A stretch of DNA of 28,537 nt from CAYOHP01 sp964403795 [NCBI: uncultured bacterium] (GTDB lineage Bacteria > Muiribacteriota > UBA6191 > CAZXTJ01). The stretch covers positions 1 through 28,537 of the forward strand of contig CAYOHP010000054.1 of NCBI GenBank assembly GCA_964403795.1, in the 5' to 3' direction. Shown in pieces: positions 7,852 through 14,957 of this stretch. Made by a program: the position numbers and the translations under genes. The notes under the pieces were generated by a model that had not been told where the DNA came from, searched no databases, and saw only the letters and a program-made list of their open reading frames with translations. The stretch's first letter is position 1. Each line of letters begins with the position of its first letter.

Positions 7852-8358
7852 GTGCCGATGCGCCGCGGACACGCATGGAGCGGGCTCCTCTTTCTCCCCT
7901 TCCTGCTCCCCGTCCTGATCCCCGTGACCGGGATGATCTGGGCCGCCTGCACCGCATGGGCCATCCCGGTGCTGCTCCTCGGGTCCGGGAGGATCCCGGG
8001 CCTCCTGGTCCCGTCGCGGGATGCCGCCGCCCGGGTCGTGGCCAGGATCCAACTCGAGAACGTGCTCCTGGGCTGGGTCTGGCTGGTAGCCTTCCTGTTC
8101 CTCGAAGACGCCGGTGTCTTGGGGCGTCCCGGTTTCACGGTCACCAGACGCGCCGTGGACCTCGTCTTCCTGGGTGGGCACCTCGCCTACCGCCCGTTCA
8201 CCTTCCACCGCGGCCTCGGCCGGGAGGGCGTGACCCCGCCCCGGTGGGGTTGGCCATGGTTTCTCGCGCTGGTGCTCTCCGAGCTACCGCTCCTGGCCCT
8301 CCTGGCCTCCCAGCTGGCGGACTCCCGGTGGGCGCCGGGCACCTCCTGGTTCGGGTGA
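7852..8358 (+). CDS. Small integral membrane protein, unknown function
   Basis: The 168-residue protein is dominated by hydrophobic segments at about residues 10-37, 63-80 and 140-160, giving three or four membrane passes. A short basic stretch at the N-terminus suggests a cytoplasmic start. I do not recognise a family. GTG 7852 has GGGAGG 9 bases upstream. ATG 7858 would shorten the protein by two residues but stands 15 bases from that site. The gene is divergent from oxidoreductase copy B (93 bp between starts) and ends 39 bp before the pyrophosphatase gene, which has its own promoter-like element. Confidence 0.7.
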   Translation: MPMRRGHAWSGLLFLPFLLPVLIPVTGMIWAACTAWAIPVLLLGSGRIPGLLVPSRDAAARVVARIQLENVLLGWVWLVAFLFLEDAGVLGRPGFTVTRRAVDLVFLGGHLAYRPFTFHRGLGREGVTPPRWGWPWFLALVLSELPLLALLASQLADSRWAPGTSWFG

Positions 8359-8367
8359 GCCGGGGAG

Positions 8368-8373
8368 TATCCT
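8368..8373 (+). promoter_or_regulatory. Putative -10 element TATCCT
   Basis: GAGTATCCT lies 24 bases before ATG 8398 in the short gap after the membrane protein gene. It is one of nine similar TAnCnT hexamers in the window; no clear -35 box. Confidence 0.4.
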
Positions 8374-8397
8374 GGCCGGGTCCCGAGAGGAGGCCCC

Positions 8398-8970
8398 ATG
8401 GCCCACGCCTGGCACGACATCGATCCCGGCGAGACCGCGCCCGAAGTGCTCTCCGGGGTGATCGAGATCCCCAAGGGGAGCAAGGTCAAGTACGAGCTCG
8501 ACAAGGCGACAGGGCTCCTCCGGGTGGACCGGATCCTCTACTCGTCGGTGGTCTACCCCGCCAACTACGGTTTCTTCCCCCGCACCCTGGGCGACGACGA
8601 CGATCCCCTCGACCTGCTCTGCCTGATGCAGGAGCCGGTGGCTCCCCTCTCGATCCTCCGGGTCCGCCCCATCGGCATGCTCGAGATGGTCGATCAGGGG
8701 AAGGCCGACGAGAAGATCGTGGCGGTCCACGAGGACGACCCCGAGTACCGGGGGTTCCGGCACGTGGGACAGCTCCCCCAGCACCGCCTCGCCGAACTCA
8801 CCCGCTTCTTCGAGGACTACAAGAAGCTCGAGGGCAAGGAAGTGCGGGTCGAGGAGATGCGGGGACCCGAGGCGGCCCGCGCCACCCTGCGCTCCGCAAT
8901 GGTCCGGTACCGGGAGGCGTATCCGGTCTCCCCGCCGGGCGATTTGAGGGGTACACTCTCCTCGCCATGA
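8398..8970 (+). CDS. ppa: Inorganic pyrophosphatase (family I)
   Basis: Soluble cytoplasmic enzyme that hydrolyses pyrophosphate to phosphate and so pulls biosynthetic reactions forward; it needs Mg2+. The 190-residue sequence shows [15 protein letters not shown] with substrate-binding Lys and Glu, [12 protein letters not shown], the signature DDDDPLDLL whose aspartates bind metal, and KADEKIVAV with further acidic metal ligands. Length and layout fit bacterial family I enzymes. GAGAGGAGG stands about 5 bases before ATG 8398. The C-terminus is slightly extended after VRYREAYP. Its TGA overlaps the ATG of the following small gene (ATGA). Confidence 0.95.
   Translation: MAHAWHDIDPGETAPEVLSGVIEIPKGSKVKYELDKATGLLRVDRILYSSVVYPANYGFFPRTLGDDDDPLDLLCLMQEPVAPLSILRVRPIGMLEMVDQGKADEKIVAVHEDDPEYRGFRHVGQLPQHRLAELTRFFEDYKKLEGKEVRVEEMRGPEAARATLRSAMVRYREAYPVSPPGDLRGTLSSP
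8952..8957 (+). promoter_or_regulatory. Putative -10 element TACACT, very close to a start codon
   Basis: GGGTACACT ends 9 bases before ATG 8967, inside the end of the pyrophosphatase gene. If it is a promoter, the transcript would begin at or next to the start codon and be leaderless. Confidence 0.25.
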
Positions 8971-9314
8971 CGCGGTGCGGTTCGAGGCTGCTCGGGTTCC
9001 TCCAGGGGTTCCTGCTGGTCCTCGGCCTCTGCGTGGTGGCCTCGGCCTGGACGAACTCGGCCGACCTCGGCCCCCCGGGTCCCGCCGCCGAGATCCGCGC
9101 CGACCGCTTCGCCCCAGAGGCCCCCTCCCCCGCCCGGGTCGAGCGGCCGTCGCTCCCGTGGTCCACCTCCGATCGCCCCCCGACCCCGGAGTCGGCCCTG
9201 GCTCCGCTGACCGATCTGGTCCTCCCGCTGGCGGTACCGGCCTCTCGCCCGCCCGCCCCCGACGATCCCCCGACCGGACTGGCCCCGGCCGCGCCCACCC
9301 CGCTGCGCGTCTAG
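8967..9314 (+). CDS. Pro/Ala-rich membrane-anchored or exported protein, unknown function
   Basis: A 115-residue protein with one hydrophobic segment at residues 8-28 ([21 protein letters not shown]), which may be a signal anchor or signal peptide. A Pro/Ala/Asp-rich tail follows that is probably unstructured. No family is recognised. Support as a real gene is the ATGA overlap with the pyrophosphatase stop, the sensible N-terminal topology and matching codon use. No Shine-Dalgarno sequence is visible, so it relies on coupling or on a leaderless transcript. Confidence 0.6.
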   Translation: MTRCGSRLLGFLQGFLLVLGLCVVASAWTNSADLGPPGPAAEIRADRFAPEAPSPARVERPSLPWSTSDRPPTPESALAPLTDLVLPLAVPASRPPAPDDPPTGLAPAAPTPLRV

Positions 9315-9413
9315 CTCCGGGCCCCACCACGGTCCCCGGCGCGCCGCGCTCGCTCGTGGAGACGCGCCTCCCTGCCTTCCCCCGAAACCTCTCCGAATCG
9401 AAGGAATCCCGCC

Positions 9414-10517
9414 ATGGCCAAGAACGCCCGCCACTCCGGCAAGGGCCGCCCCCCCTCAGAGCGCCCCAACAGCCCCCGACACGACCTCTCACCCGAGATC
9501 CCCGACCTGCCCGAGGAGGCCCGGGACGCAGACCGCGACCGGGAAGCCGACGAGGCCCTCCCGCCGGGTCCGCTCCCCACCAAGGACGGAGGCTTCTCGA
9601 TCCTCGGCCAACGACGCCTCGGCTACCTGGTGTCGGGGGCGATGGTGCTGGGCTCGCTGCTGCTCCTCCTGGTGCGGGGCCTGAATTGGGGCATCGACTT
9701 CAGGGGCGGCTCGGTCTTCGAGGTCCGGTTCTCGGACCGGACCCGGGCCACCGCCGAGGCGGTGCGCCAGGTGCTCGCGGCGCCCGAGATGGTGGCGCTC
9801 CTGGGGGAGACCCGGGTCCAGGAGAAGGGAGCGACCGACGGCTCCGAGCCCGGCTCGCAGGACCTCCTGATCTTCGCCGGCTACGACGAGGCCCCCGGAG
9901 CCACCGATCCTGGCCCCGAGCTGATGCGGCGGCTCGACGCCCTGGGAGGGGCCAGCCTCCGCTCCTCGCAGCAGGTGGGGCCGACCATCGGCAAGGCCAT
10001 GCAGCGAGACGCCTGGACCTCGATCGGACTGGCCTGCCTCGGGATGCTCGTCTACATGGCGCTGCGCTTCGAGTTCGCCTGGGGGGTGGCCTCGGTGCTG
10101 GCGCTGGTCCACGACTGCTTGGCGATCCTGGGGGTCTTCGCCCTGTTCCGGCTCGAGGTGACGAGCGACTTCCTGGCGGCCATGCTCACCATCGTGGGGT
10201 ACTCGCTCAACGACTCGATCATCATCATGGACCGGGTCCGCGAGAACCTGGGACAGCACCGGCTGGTGAAGGCGCTGGGCCGGGAAGGCGTGTTCGACCA
10301 CTCGATCCGGCAGTCGCTCTCCCGAACCCTGAACACCTCGCTCACCACCCTGGTCCCGGTGGTCACCCTGCTCGTGCTGGGGAGCCCGTCGCTCCGGCCG
10401 TTCGCGCTGGCGCTCCTGGTGGGTATCGTGGTGGGCACCTACTCGTCGATCTTCATCGTCTCGGCGCTCCTCGTGGACTTCCCGCGGGCGAGCGGGGTGC
10501 GGAGGACCGCGACATGA
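9414..10517 (+). CDS. secF: Protein translocase subunit SecF
   Basis: Inner-membrane RND-type subunit that with SecD uses the proton gradient to help pull secreted proteins through SecYEG. The 367-residue sequence has the SecF hallmarks GIDFRGG (93-99), VGPTIGKAM..DA (188-200), LVHD (231-234), TIVGYSLNDSIIIMDRVREN (259-278) and SLSRTLNTSLTTL (301-313), and six membrane segments. An unusual feature is the hydrophilic, charged N-terminal extension of about 60 residues before the first membrane helix. SecD normally lies just upstream, but here the upstream genes are ppa and a small unknown. ATG 9414 follows AAGGAA. The stop overlaps the ATG of the antiporter gene (ATGA). Confidence 0.92.
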   Translation: MAKNARHSGKGRPPSERPNSPRHDLSPEIPDLPEEARDADRDREADEALPPGPLPTKDGGFSILGQRRLGYLVSGAMVLGSLLLLLVRGLNWGIDFRGGSVFEVRFSDRTRATAEAVRQVLAAPEMVALLGETRVQEKGATDGSEPGSQDLLIFAGYDEAPGATDPGPELMRRLDALGGASLRSSQQVGPTIGKAMQRDAWTSIGLACLGMLVYMALRFEFAWGVASVLALVHDCLAILGVFALFRLEVTSDFLAAMLTIVGYSLNDSIIIMDRVRENLGQHRLVKALGREGVFDHSIRQSLSRTLNTSLTTLVPVVTLLVLGSPSLRPFALALLVGIVVGTYSSIFIVSALLVDFPRASGVRRTAT

Positions 10518-11596
10518 GCGAAGGCGCCACGATCGTCGGGCAGATCCTGCTCGGGCTGGTGCTCCTGACCGGAGGAGCCGAGGTGCTGATCCAGGGGGCC
10601 AGCCGCGCCGCCGCCCGCCTGGGGGTCTCGAAGCTCCTGGTCGGGCTCACGGTGGTGGCCTTCGGCACCAGCGCGCCCGAGCTCGGGGTGAGCCTGATGG
10701 CGGCGCTCCGGGGCGAGGCCGACCTGGCGCTCGGCAACGTGGTGGGCAGCAACATCTACAACGTGCTCCTCATCCTGGGCGCCTCGGCCCTGCTCACTCC
10801 GCTCTCGGTCTCGCTCACCCTGGTGCGGATCGACATGCCGATCATGCTGGCGACCTCGCTCCTGCTCGGGTGGATGGCCCGCGACGGCAGGGTGACCCGG
10901 GGGGAAGGCTGCCTCCTGGTCCTGGCGATGTTCGGGTACCTCTACCGGATCTACCAGGAAGGCCGGGAGGGCCTTGGCGACGACGTGGAGGACGTCTCGA
11001 GCTCGAGCTGGAAGGGCGACGTCGCCTGGGTGTTGTGCGGGCTCGGCCTGCTGGTCCTGGGGACCGACCTCTTCGTGTCGGGCGCCACCGGGATGGCCCG
11101 GGCCCTGGGGGTCTCGGAGCTGGTGATCGGACTGACCATCGTGGCCGCCGGCACCTCGATGCCGGAGACGGCCACCAGCGTGCTGGCGGCCTGGCGCGGC
11201 GAACGGGACCTGGCGGTGGGCAATATCGTCGGCTCCAATATCTTCAACATCCTCTCGGTGCTGGGGATCGCGGCCACGGTCGCACCGTCCGGGGTCTCGG
11301 TGGCACCTGCGGCCCTCCAGTTCGACCTGCCGGTCATGCTGGCGGTGGCCCTGGCGCTCCTGCCGCTCGCCGCCACCGGGGCACGGATCACCCGGGAGGA
11401 AGGGGCCTTCTTCCTGCTCTGGTACGCGGGCTATCTCTGGTTCCTGGTGGAGGCGGCCCGGGGACGTCCCGAGCTGCCGGGCCTCAGGACCATGCTGATC
11501 TGGGGGCTCCCCGCGCTCTGCCTCCTCACCCTGGGCTTCGATCGGTGGCGGAGCGGCGGGATCGCCACGACGGGCGGAGAACCCGAGGCGGCGTGA
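10514..11596 (+). CDS. Sodium/calcium exchanger family antiporter
   Basis: A 360-residue inner-membrane cation antiporter of the CaCA superfamily (YrbG/CaxA-like), expected to exchange Ca2+ for Na+ or H+. It shows the two inverted alpha repeats of the family: GTSAPE (51-56) with GNVVGSN (74-80), and GTSMPE (213-218) with GNIVGSN (236-242). The conserved Glu of each repeat binds the cation. About ten hydrophobic helices are visible, with an acidic central loop at 153-163 (GLGDDVEDVSS). The length is typical. ATG 10514 overlaps the secF stop, so the two proteins are probably made from one transcript; the functional link is not obvious. Confidence 0.92.
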   Translation: MSEGATIVGQILLGLVLLTGGAEVLIQGASRAAARLGVSKLLVGLTVVAFGTSAPELGVSLMAALRGEADLALGNVVGSNIYNVLLILGASALLTPLSVSLTLVRIDMPIMLATSLLLGWMARDGRVTRGEGCLLVLAMFGYLYRIYQEGREGLGDDVEDVSSSSWKGDVAWVLCGLGLLVLGTDLFVSGATGMARALGVSELVIGLTIVAAGTSMPETATSVLAAWRGERDLAVGNIVGSNIFNILSVLGIAATVAPSGVSVAPAALQFDLPVMLAVALALLPLAATGARITREEGAFFLLWYAGYLWFLVEAARGRPELPGLRTMLIWGLPALCLLTLGFDRWRSGGIATTGGEPEAA

Positions 11597-11630
11597 GCAG
11601 GGGCCGGGTCGTGGTGGCCGATGGCCGGGC

Positions 11631-13172
11631 TCAGGCTCCCCGGACGAACGCCACCTCGCCCTCCGCCCAATAGGTGGCGCTCCGTTCGGGCGAGACGTAG
11701 ATCTTGGCCCGATAGGTCCCGGCGCCCGGCAGGGGACGGGCGATGCGGACCCTGGGATCGCGCACCGGCTTCGAGTTCTCGCCCACTTTCCGGCCTTCGT
11801 GCTCGAGGCCCACCATGATCCAGCGCCCCCGCGGATTGTCGATCTCGAGGACCGCCTCGGCGCCGCTCTCGGTGGTGGACCGGGTGGGGGTGAGGAGCTC
11901 CAGGCCGTGGGCCGTGAAGCCCGGCTTGAGGCGCGGCTGGCGGAGGAACTCGCCCTGGGAGAGCGGGGTCTCGAGCAACTGCCAGGCCGGGTCCTTGGGG
12001 AAGTGGTCCCTCGCCATGGCGCGGGGCGGCGGGGCCAGGTAGGCGGTCTGGTACCGCTTCACGAAGCGTCCGGCGTCCAGGTAGCCGGAGTCCCAGGTGA
12101 CGTCGATCAGGTACCACTCGCCCCGGATCCGGGCCGCATTCCAGGCGTGGCCGGGTCCGGTCAGCCCGGACTCGAAGGCCTCCGGCATGGCATCGCCCAC
12201 GACCACCGGGATCTCCATCCCGACCGCCTCGCCCATGGCGGCGAGCAGATTGGCGTAGCCGGCGCAGACCCCGAGCCGGGTGCGGAACACGGTGAGGGCA
12301 TCCTGGGGGGCACGCCGGCCCGGTTGGAGCGAGACCACGTCGTAGGCGATCCGGTCGGCCACCCAGTCGTGGAGGAGTTTCAGGCGCTGGAACTCGTCGG
12401 ACTCGCCGGCCACCAGGGCCCGGGCGACACCCGCCGGATCGGTCTCGGCCGAAGGGGGGAAGGCAGCCACCCGCGGATCCGGACCCGTCGGGGACCAGGG
12501 CCAGGGGCTGGCGCCCTGGGGTGGTGGAGGCGCCGGGTCCGGCGTCGGATCGGGCTCGGGTGCGGCACCGGGCGTCGGATCGGGCTCTGGGTCCGGCCGG
12601 CCGGTGGGGACCGGGGTCGGGTCGGGTCGGGGGTCGGGTCTCCGGATCTCGACCCTGCGGCCCGGACGGGGCGGACGGGGGGGATCGGGGCGCTTCTCGA
12701 CCAGCTCCTCGTAGGGATTCCGCCCGGTCGCCCGGTAGAGGACCTCGAGGAGGTCGGCAGCCCGGAACAGGCCCTTGCGGGCCGGTTCGACCCAGGTCCC
12801 GGAGCGACCCTGGAGCATCCAGTCGCCCCGGGTGGAGAGGGCCACGAACGATTGCCGGGGCCACCAGGCGAGCAAGCTCCCGGCGAACAAGAGGCCGATC
12901 GCGAAGGTCCGCATGGCCAGCCGCTCGAACAGGCTGGTGAAGCGCTCGCCCCGGCCCGACGCCACGAACCGTCGATGGGCCCGGACCTCCCAGAGGACAG
13001 GCAGGATCGGGAACACCAGGAGCCCGGCCGCCAGCGGCAGCCAGCGGGGTCCGTCGAGGTGGGCGGCCAGCGAGCTCGCCAGCCAGAACCCCACCAGGGG
13101 GGTGCCGAAGAGGAGCAGCACCAGCGAGAGCTCGAGGGCCGCCCAGACCAACCAGCCGAGCACACGGAACAC
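11631..13172 (-). CDS. Membrane-anchored transglutaminase-like protein
   Basis: A 513-residue protein with hydrophobic segments at about 5-35, 43-62 and 87-105, so the N-terminus is anchored in the membrane. A Pro/Asp-rich linker (162-236) follows, then a transglutaminase-like cysteine-peptidase fold. The catalytic triad is visible: Cys303 in GVCAGYANLL, His342 in GHAWNAAR and Asp357 in LIDVTWDSG. The C-terminal 120 residues look like a beta-rich domain. The family includes peptidases and transamidases acting outside the cytoplasm; the substrate is unknown. GTG 13172 has GGGAGG about 6 bases upstream; an upstream ATG in the same frame (13235) lacks one. It converges on the antiporter gene with 34 bp between. 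Confidence 0.85.
   Translation of the reverse strand: MFRVLGWLVWAALELSLVLLLFGTPLVGFWLASSLAAHLDGPRWLPLAAGLLVFPILPVLWEVRAHRRFVASGRGERFTSLFERLAMRTFAIGLLFAGSLLAWWPRQSFVALSTRGDWMLQGRSGTWVEPARKGLFRAADLLEVLYRATGRNPYEELVEKRPDPPRPPRPGRRVEIRRPDPRPDPTPVPTGRPDPEPDPTPGAAPEPDPTPDPAPPPPQGASPWPWSPTGPDPRVAAFPPSAETDPAGVARALVAGESDEFQRLKLLHDWVADRIAYDVVSLQPGRRAPQDALTVFRTRLGVCAGYANLLAAMGEAVGMEIPVVVGDAMPEAFESGLTGPGHAWNAARIRGEWYLIDVTWDSGYLDAGRFVKRYQTAYLAPPPRAMARDHFPKDPAWQLLETPLSQGEFLRQPRLKPGFTAHGLELLTPTRSTTESGAEAVLEIDNPRGRWIMVGLEHEGRKVGENSKPVRDPRVRIARPLPGAGTYRAKIYVSPERSATYWAEGEVAFVRGA
12522..12689 (-). repeat. Pro-Asp repeat linker within the transglutaminase gene
   Basis: Residues 162-217 consist largely of short PDP, PDPTP and PEPDPTP units, encoded by GGGTCGG-type DNA repeats on the + strand. 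This is probably an extended spacer that holds the catalytic domain away from the membrane. Repeat number could vary between strains. Confidence 0.75.
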
Positions 13173-13199
13173 GCACGCCTCCCGGGGAGCGACGGGACA

Positions 13200-13205
13200 A
13201 GGGTA
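13200..13205 (-). promoter_or_regulatory. Putative -10 element TACCCT
   Basis: On the minus strand GGCTACCCT lies 27 bases before GTG 13172 of the transglutaminase gene. It is one of nine TAnCnT hexamers before genes here. Confidence 0.4.
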
Positions 13206-13332
13206 GCCTCGATCGCGGGCGGGCGCGGCGGACACCCGGTTCCCGGATGCGGATCCCGGGACGTCGCCGGGTCGCTCCGGGATCGTCGCGGGATCGTCAC
13301 CTCGCCTCCCCGGGTTGTTCGCGGGCCTCGCC

Positions 13333-13338
13333 TAACCT
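13333..13338 (+). promoter_or_regulatory. Putative -10 element TAACCT
   Basis: CCTAACCT ends 16 bases before ATG 13355, between the divergent transglutaminase and HAD-fusion genes. TTGTTC at 13315-13320 is only 12 bases away, too close for a normal -35 box. Confidence 0.4.
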
Positions 13339-13354
13339 CGGTCCGGGAGGCGAG

Positions 13355-14872
13355 ATGTCGAACTGGATGAAGGCCCTGTCCGAGCACTACCACCGGATGC
13401 GCGCCCGGCACCCCAAGGACCGGCTGCTCTTGCTCATGGACGTCGACGGCACCCTGATCGACACCCGTCATCGGGTGCGGCACCTGCTGCAGGAGTTCGA
13501 CCAGTGCCACGGCTCCGGCTGGTTCGAGGGGCTCTCGGTCGAGGACCTCGACCTCCCCGAGGCGGAGCTCGCCACCTGGCTCTCCCGGCGCGGCCTGGAG
13601 CCTGCGGCCGGCGCCGAGGTGCTCGCCTGGCTGGAGGAGCGCCGCTTCGGCCTGCGGGCCATGCTCGCCTCCCATCAGCCGTTCCGGGGGGTGATGGAGA
13701 TGGTGCGCTGGTTCCAGCTCCAGCCCCGGACGCTGGTCGGCCTGAACTCGGGCCGCAGCGAGAGCCTCCGGGGAGAGACCCTGCTCTGTCTAGGCGAACT
13801 GGGGCGCGAATTTCGGGTGGGCTTCCCGAGCGAGCTCCTGGCGCTCCGGCCCGACGACCCGGCGGTCACGGTCGAGGAGGCCAAGGTCGCGGCGCTCGGC
13901 CGGTTCGCGGCCGAGGGCTACCGGATCTTCGCCATGGTCGACAACGAGCTCCGGAACATCGAGGCCATGGCGGAGGCCGACGCCACCGGGGAGATCCTGT
14001 TCCTGCACGCCGACACCATGTTCGAGTCGGGAGGCGGCAAGCGACAGGCCGCGGTCGCGACCCCGGTACGGACCGTCCGCGGCGGGCAGTACGACGTGGC
14101 CGCCCTGGCCTCGGGCTCGACCCTGCCGGACCACGTCGAGCTGGTCTGGCACCGGGTGGCCGACCGCTCGGAACTCGCCCGCTTCCTCGAGACCCCGATC
14201 CGTTGGGCCCAGTGCCAGGTGCGGCTCGACGCCCGCGGCCGGCTGGTGGTCGCCGAGCCGGGAGGTGGCCCCGGTGCGGTCACCGGCGGTGACGCCGCCG
14301 CCCTCACCCTGGAGGAGTGCCTGGTCACCCTCTGCCGGCGCGACCGCTGCCTGAAGATGGACCTGGCCGGCGGCAGCGAGCTGGTCGGGGCGGTGCTCGA
14401 CCTGCTCGACGAGACCGGGGTCACCGATCCACGGATCTGGCTCTCCGGCGGGCTCGATCGGCTCGGGCTCGACGGGTTCCGACTGCTCTCGGCGGCCCGG
14501 CCCCATGCCATCCTGCAGTGTCCGGTCGACTTCCTGGTGCCGCTGGTGCGTGCCATGCCGGCCCACGCCAGGGAGATCCTGGCGACTCTGTCGGCCTGCG
14601 GCGTGAACCGGCTCTCCTTGGCCTGGGCCACCGAGGCCCGGGCCCATGTGATCGAGTCGCTCGAGCGCTGGGGCTACCCGGTCAACCTCTACGGGGTCCC
14701 GGACCTCGAGGCCTTCCTGCACGCGGCCCTGCTGCTGCCCGCCTCGCTCACCATGGACTTCGACCTGGTGGGAGGCGCGGACCGATTACCCGTGAGGCTC
14801 TCGGCGGCCCCCGGCCGGCGGCCCCGCAGGCTCCCCCAGGCCCGGCTCCCGGCATTGGTGGCGAGGGCATAG
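13355..14872 (+). CDS. HAD-like hydrolase fused to a menorin/PLC-like domain
   Basis: A 505-residue two-part protein. Residues 22-230 form a HAD-type phosphohydrolase: motif I is LMDVDGTLIDT with Asp29 and Asp31, motif II LVGLNSGRS has Ser132, motif III has a Lys near 177, and motif IV is FAMVDNEL with Asp196. Residues 260-475 resemble the menorin (FAM151, DUF2181) family, a TIM-barrel group related to glycerophosphodiester phosphodiesterases. VELVWHRVADRSEL, a TLEECL block, LKMDLAGGSELVGAVLDLL and DPRIWLSGGL follow that order. The second assignment is weaker than the first. No signal peptide is seen, so it is probably cytoplasmic. GGGAGG lies 5 bases before ATG 13355. Substrates are unknown; a phosphate ester handled in two steps is one guess. 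Confidence 0.75.
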   Translation: MSNWMKALSEHYHRMRARHPKDRLLLLMDVDGTLIDTRHRVRHLLQEFDQCHGSGWFEGLSVEDLDLPEAELATWLSRRGLEPAAGAEVLAWLEERRFGLRAMLASHQPFRGVMEMVRWFQLQPRTLVGLNSGRSESLRGETLLCLGELGREFRVGFPSELLALRPDDPAVTVEEAKVAALGRFAAEGYRIFAMVDNELRNIEAMAEADATGEILFLHADTMFESGGGKRQAAVATPVRTVRGGQYDVAALASGSTLPDHVELVWHRVADRSELARFLETPIRWAQCQVRLDARGRLVVAEPGGGPGAVTGGDAAALTLEECLVTLCRRDRCLKMDLAGGSELVGAVLDLLDETGVTDPRIWLSGGLDRLGLDGFRLLSAARPHAILQCPVDFLVPLVRAMPAHAREILATLSACGVNRLSLAWATEARAHVIESLERWGYPVNLYGVPDLEAFLHAALLLPASLTMDFDLVGGADRLPVRLSAAPGRRPRRLPQARLPALVARA

Positions 14873-14900
14873 GGTCCGGGTCGCGGCGGCACCCGTCGGG

Positions 14901-14906
14901 TATCCT
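14901..14906 (+). promoter_or_regulatory. Putative -10 element TATCCT
   Basis: GGGTATCCT lies 51 bases before ATG 14958 of the ClC gene. The leader between them has GC-rich complementary segments (14904-14913 with 14941-14949, one bulge; 14918-14922 with 14927-14931), and the outer one covers the GGAAGG ribosome-binding site. No fluoride-riboswitch consensus could be matched. Confidence 0.4.
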
Positions 14907-14957
14907 TCCCGGGTCGTCCCGGAGTCCCGGGCTCGGCTGTCCCGGAAGGTTCGCGCC

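Noticed and set aside
11597-11630. Terminator in the gap between the convergent antiporter and transglutaminase genes
   Set aside because: No convincing stem with a T-tract; the same holds for 28094-28132.
14873-14957. Fluoride riboswitch before the ClC gene
   Set aside because: The leader has GC-rich stems but none of the conserved crcB-motif segments I could look for by eye.
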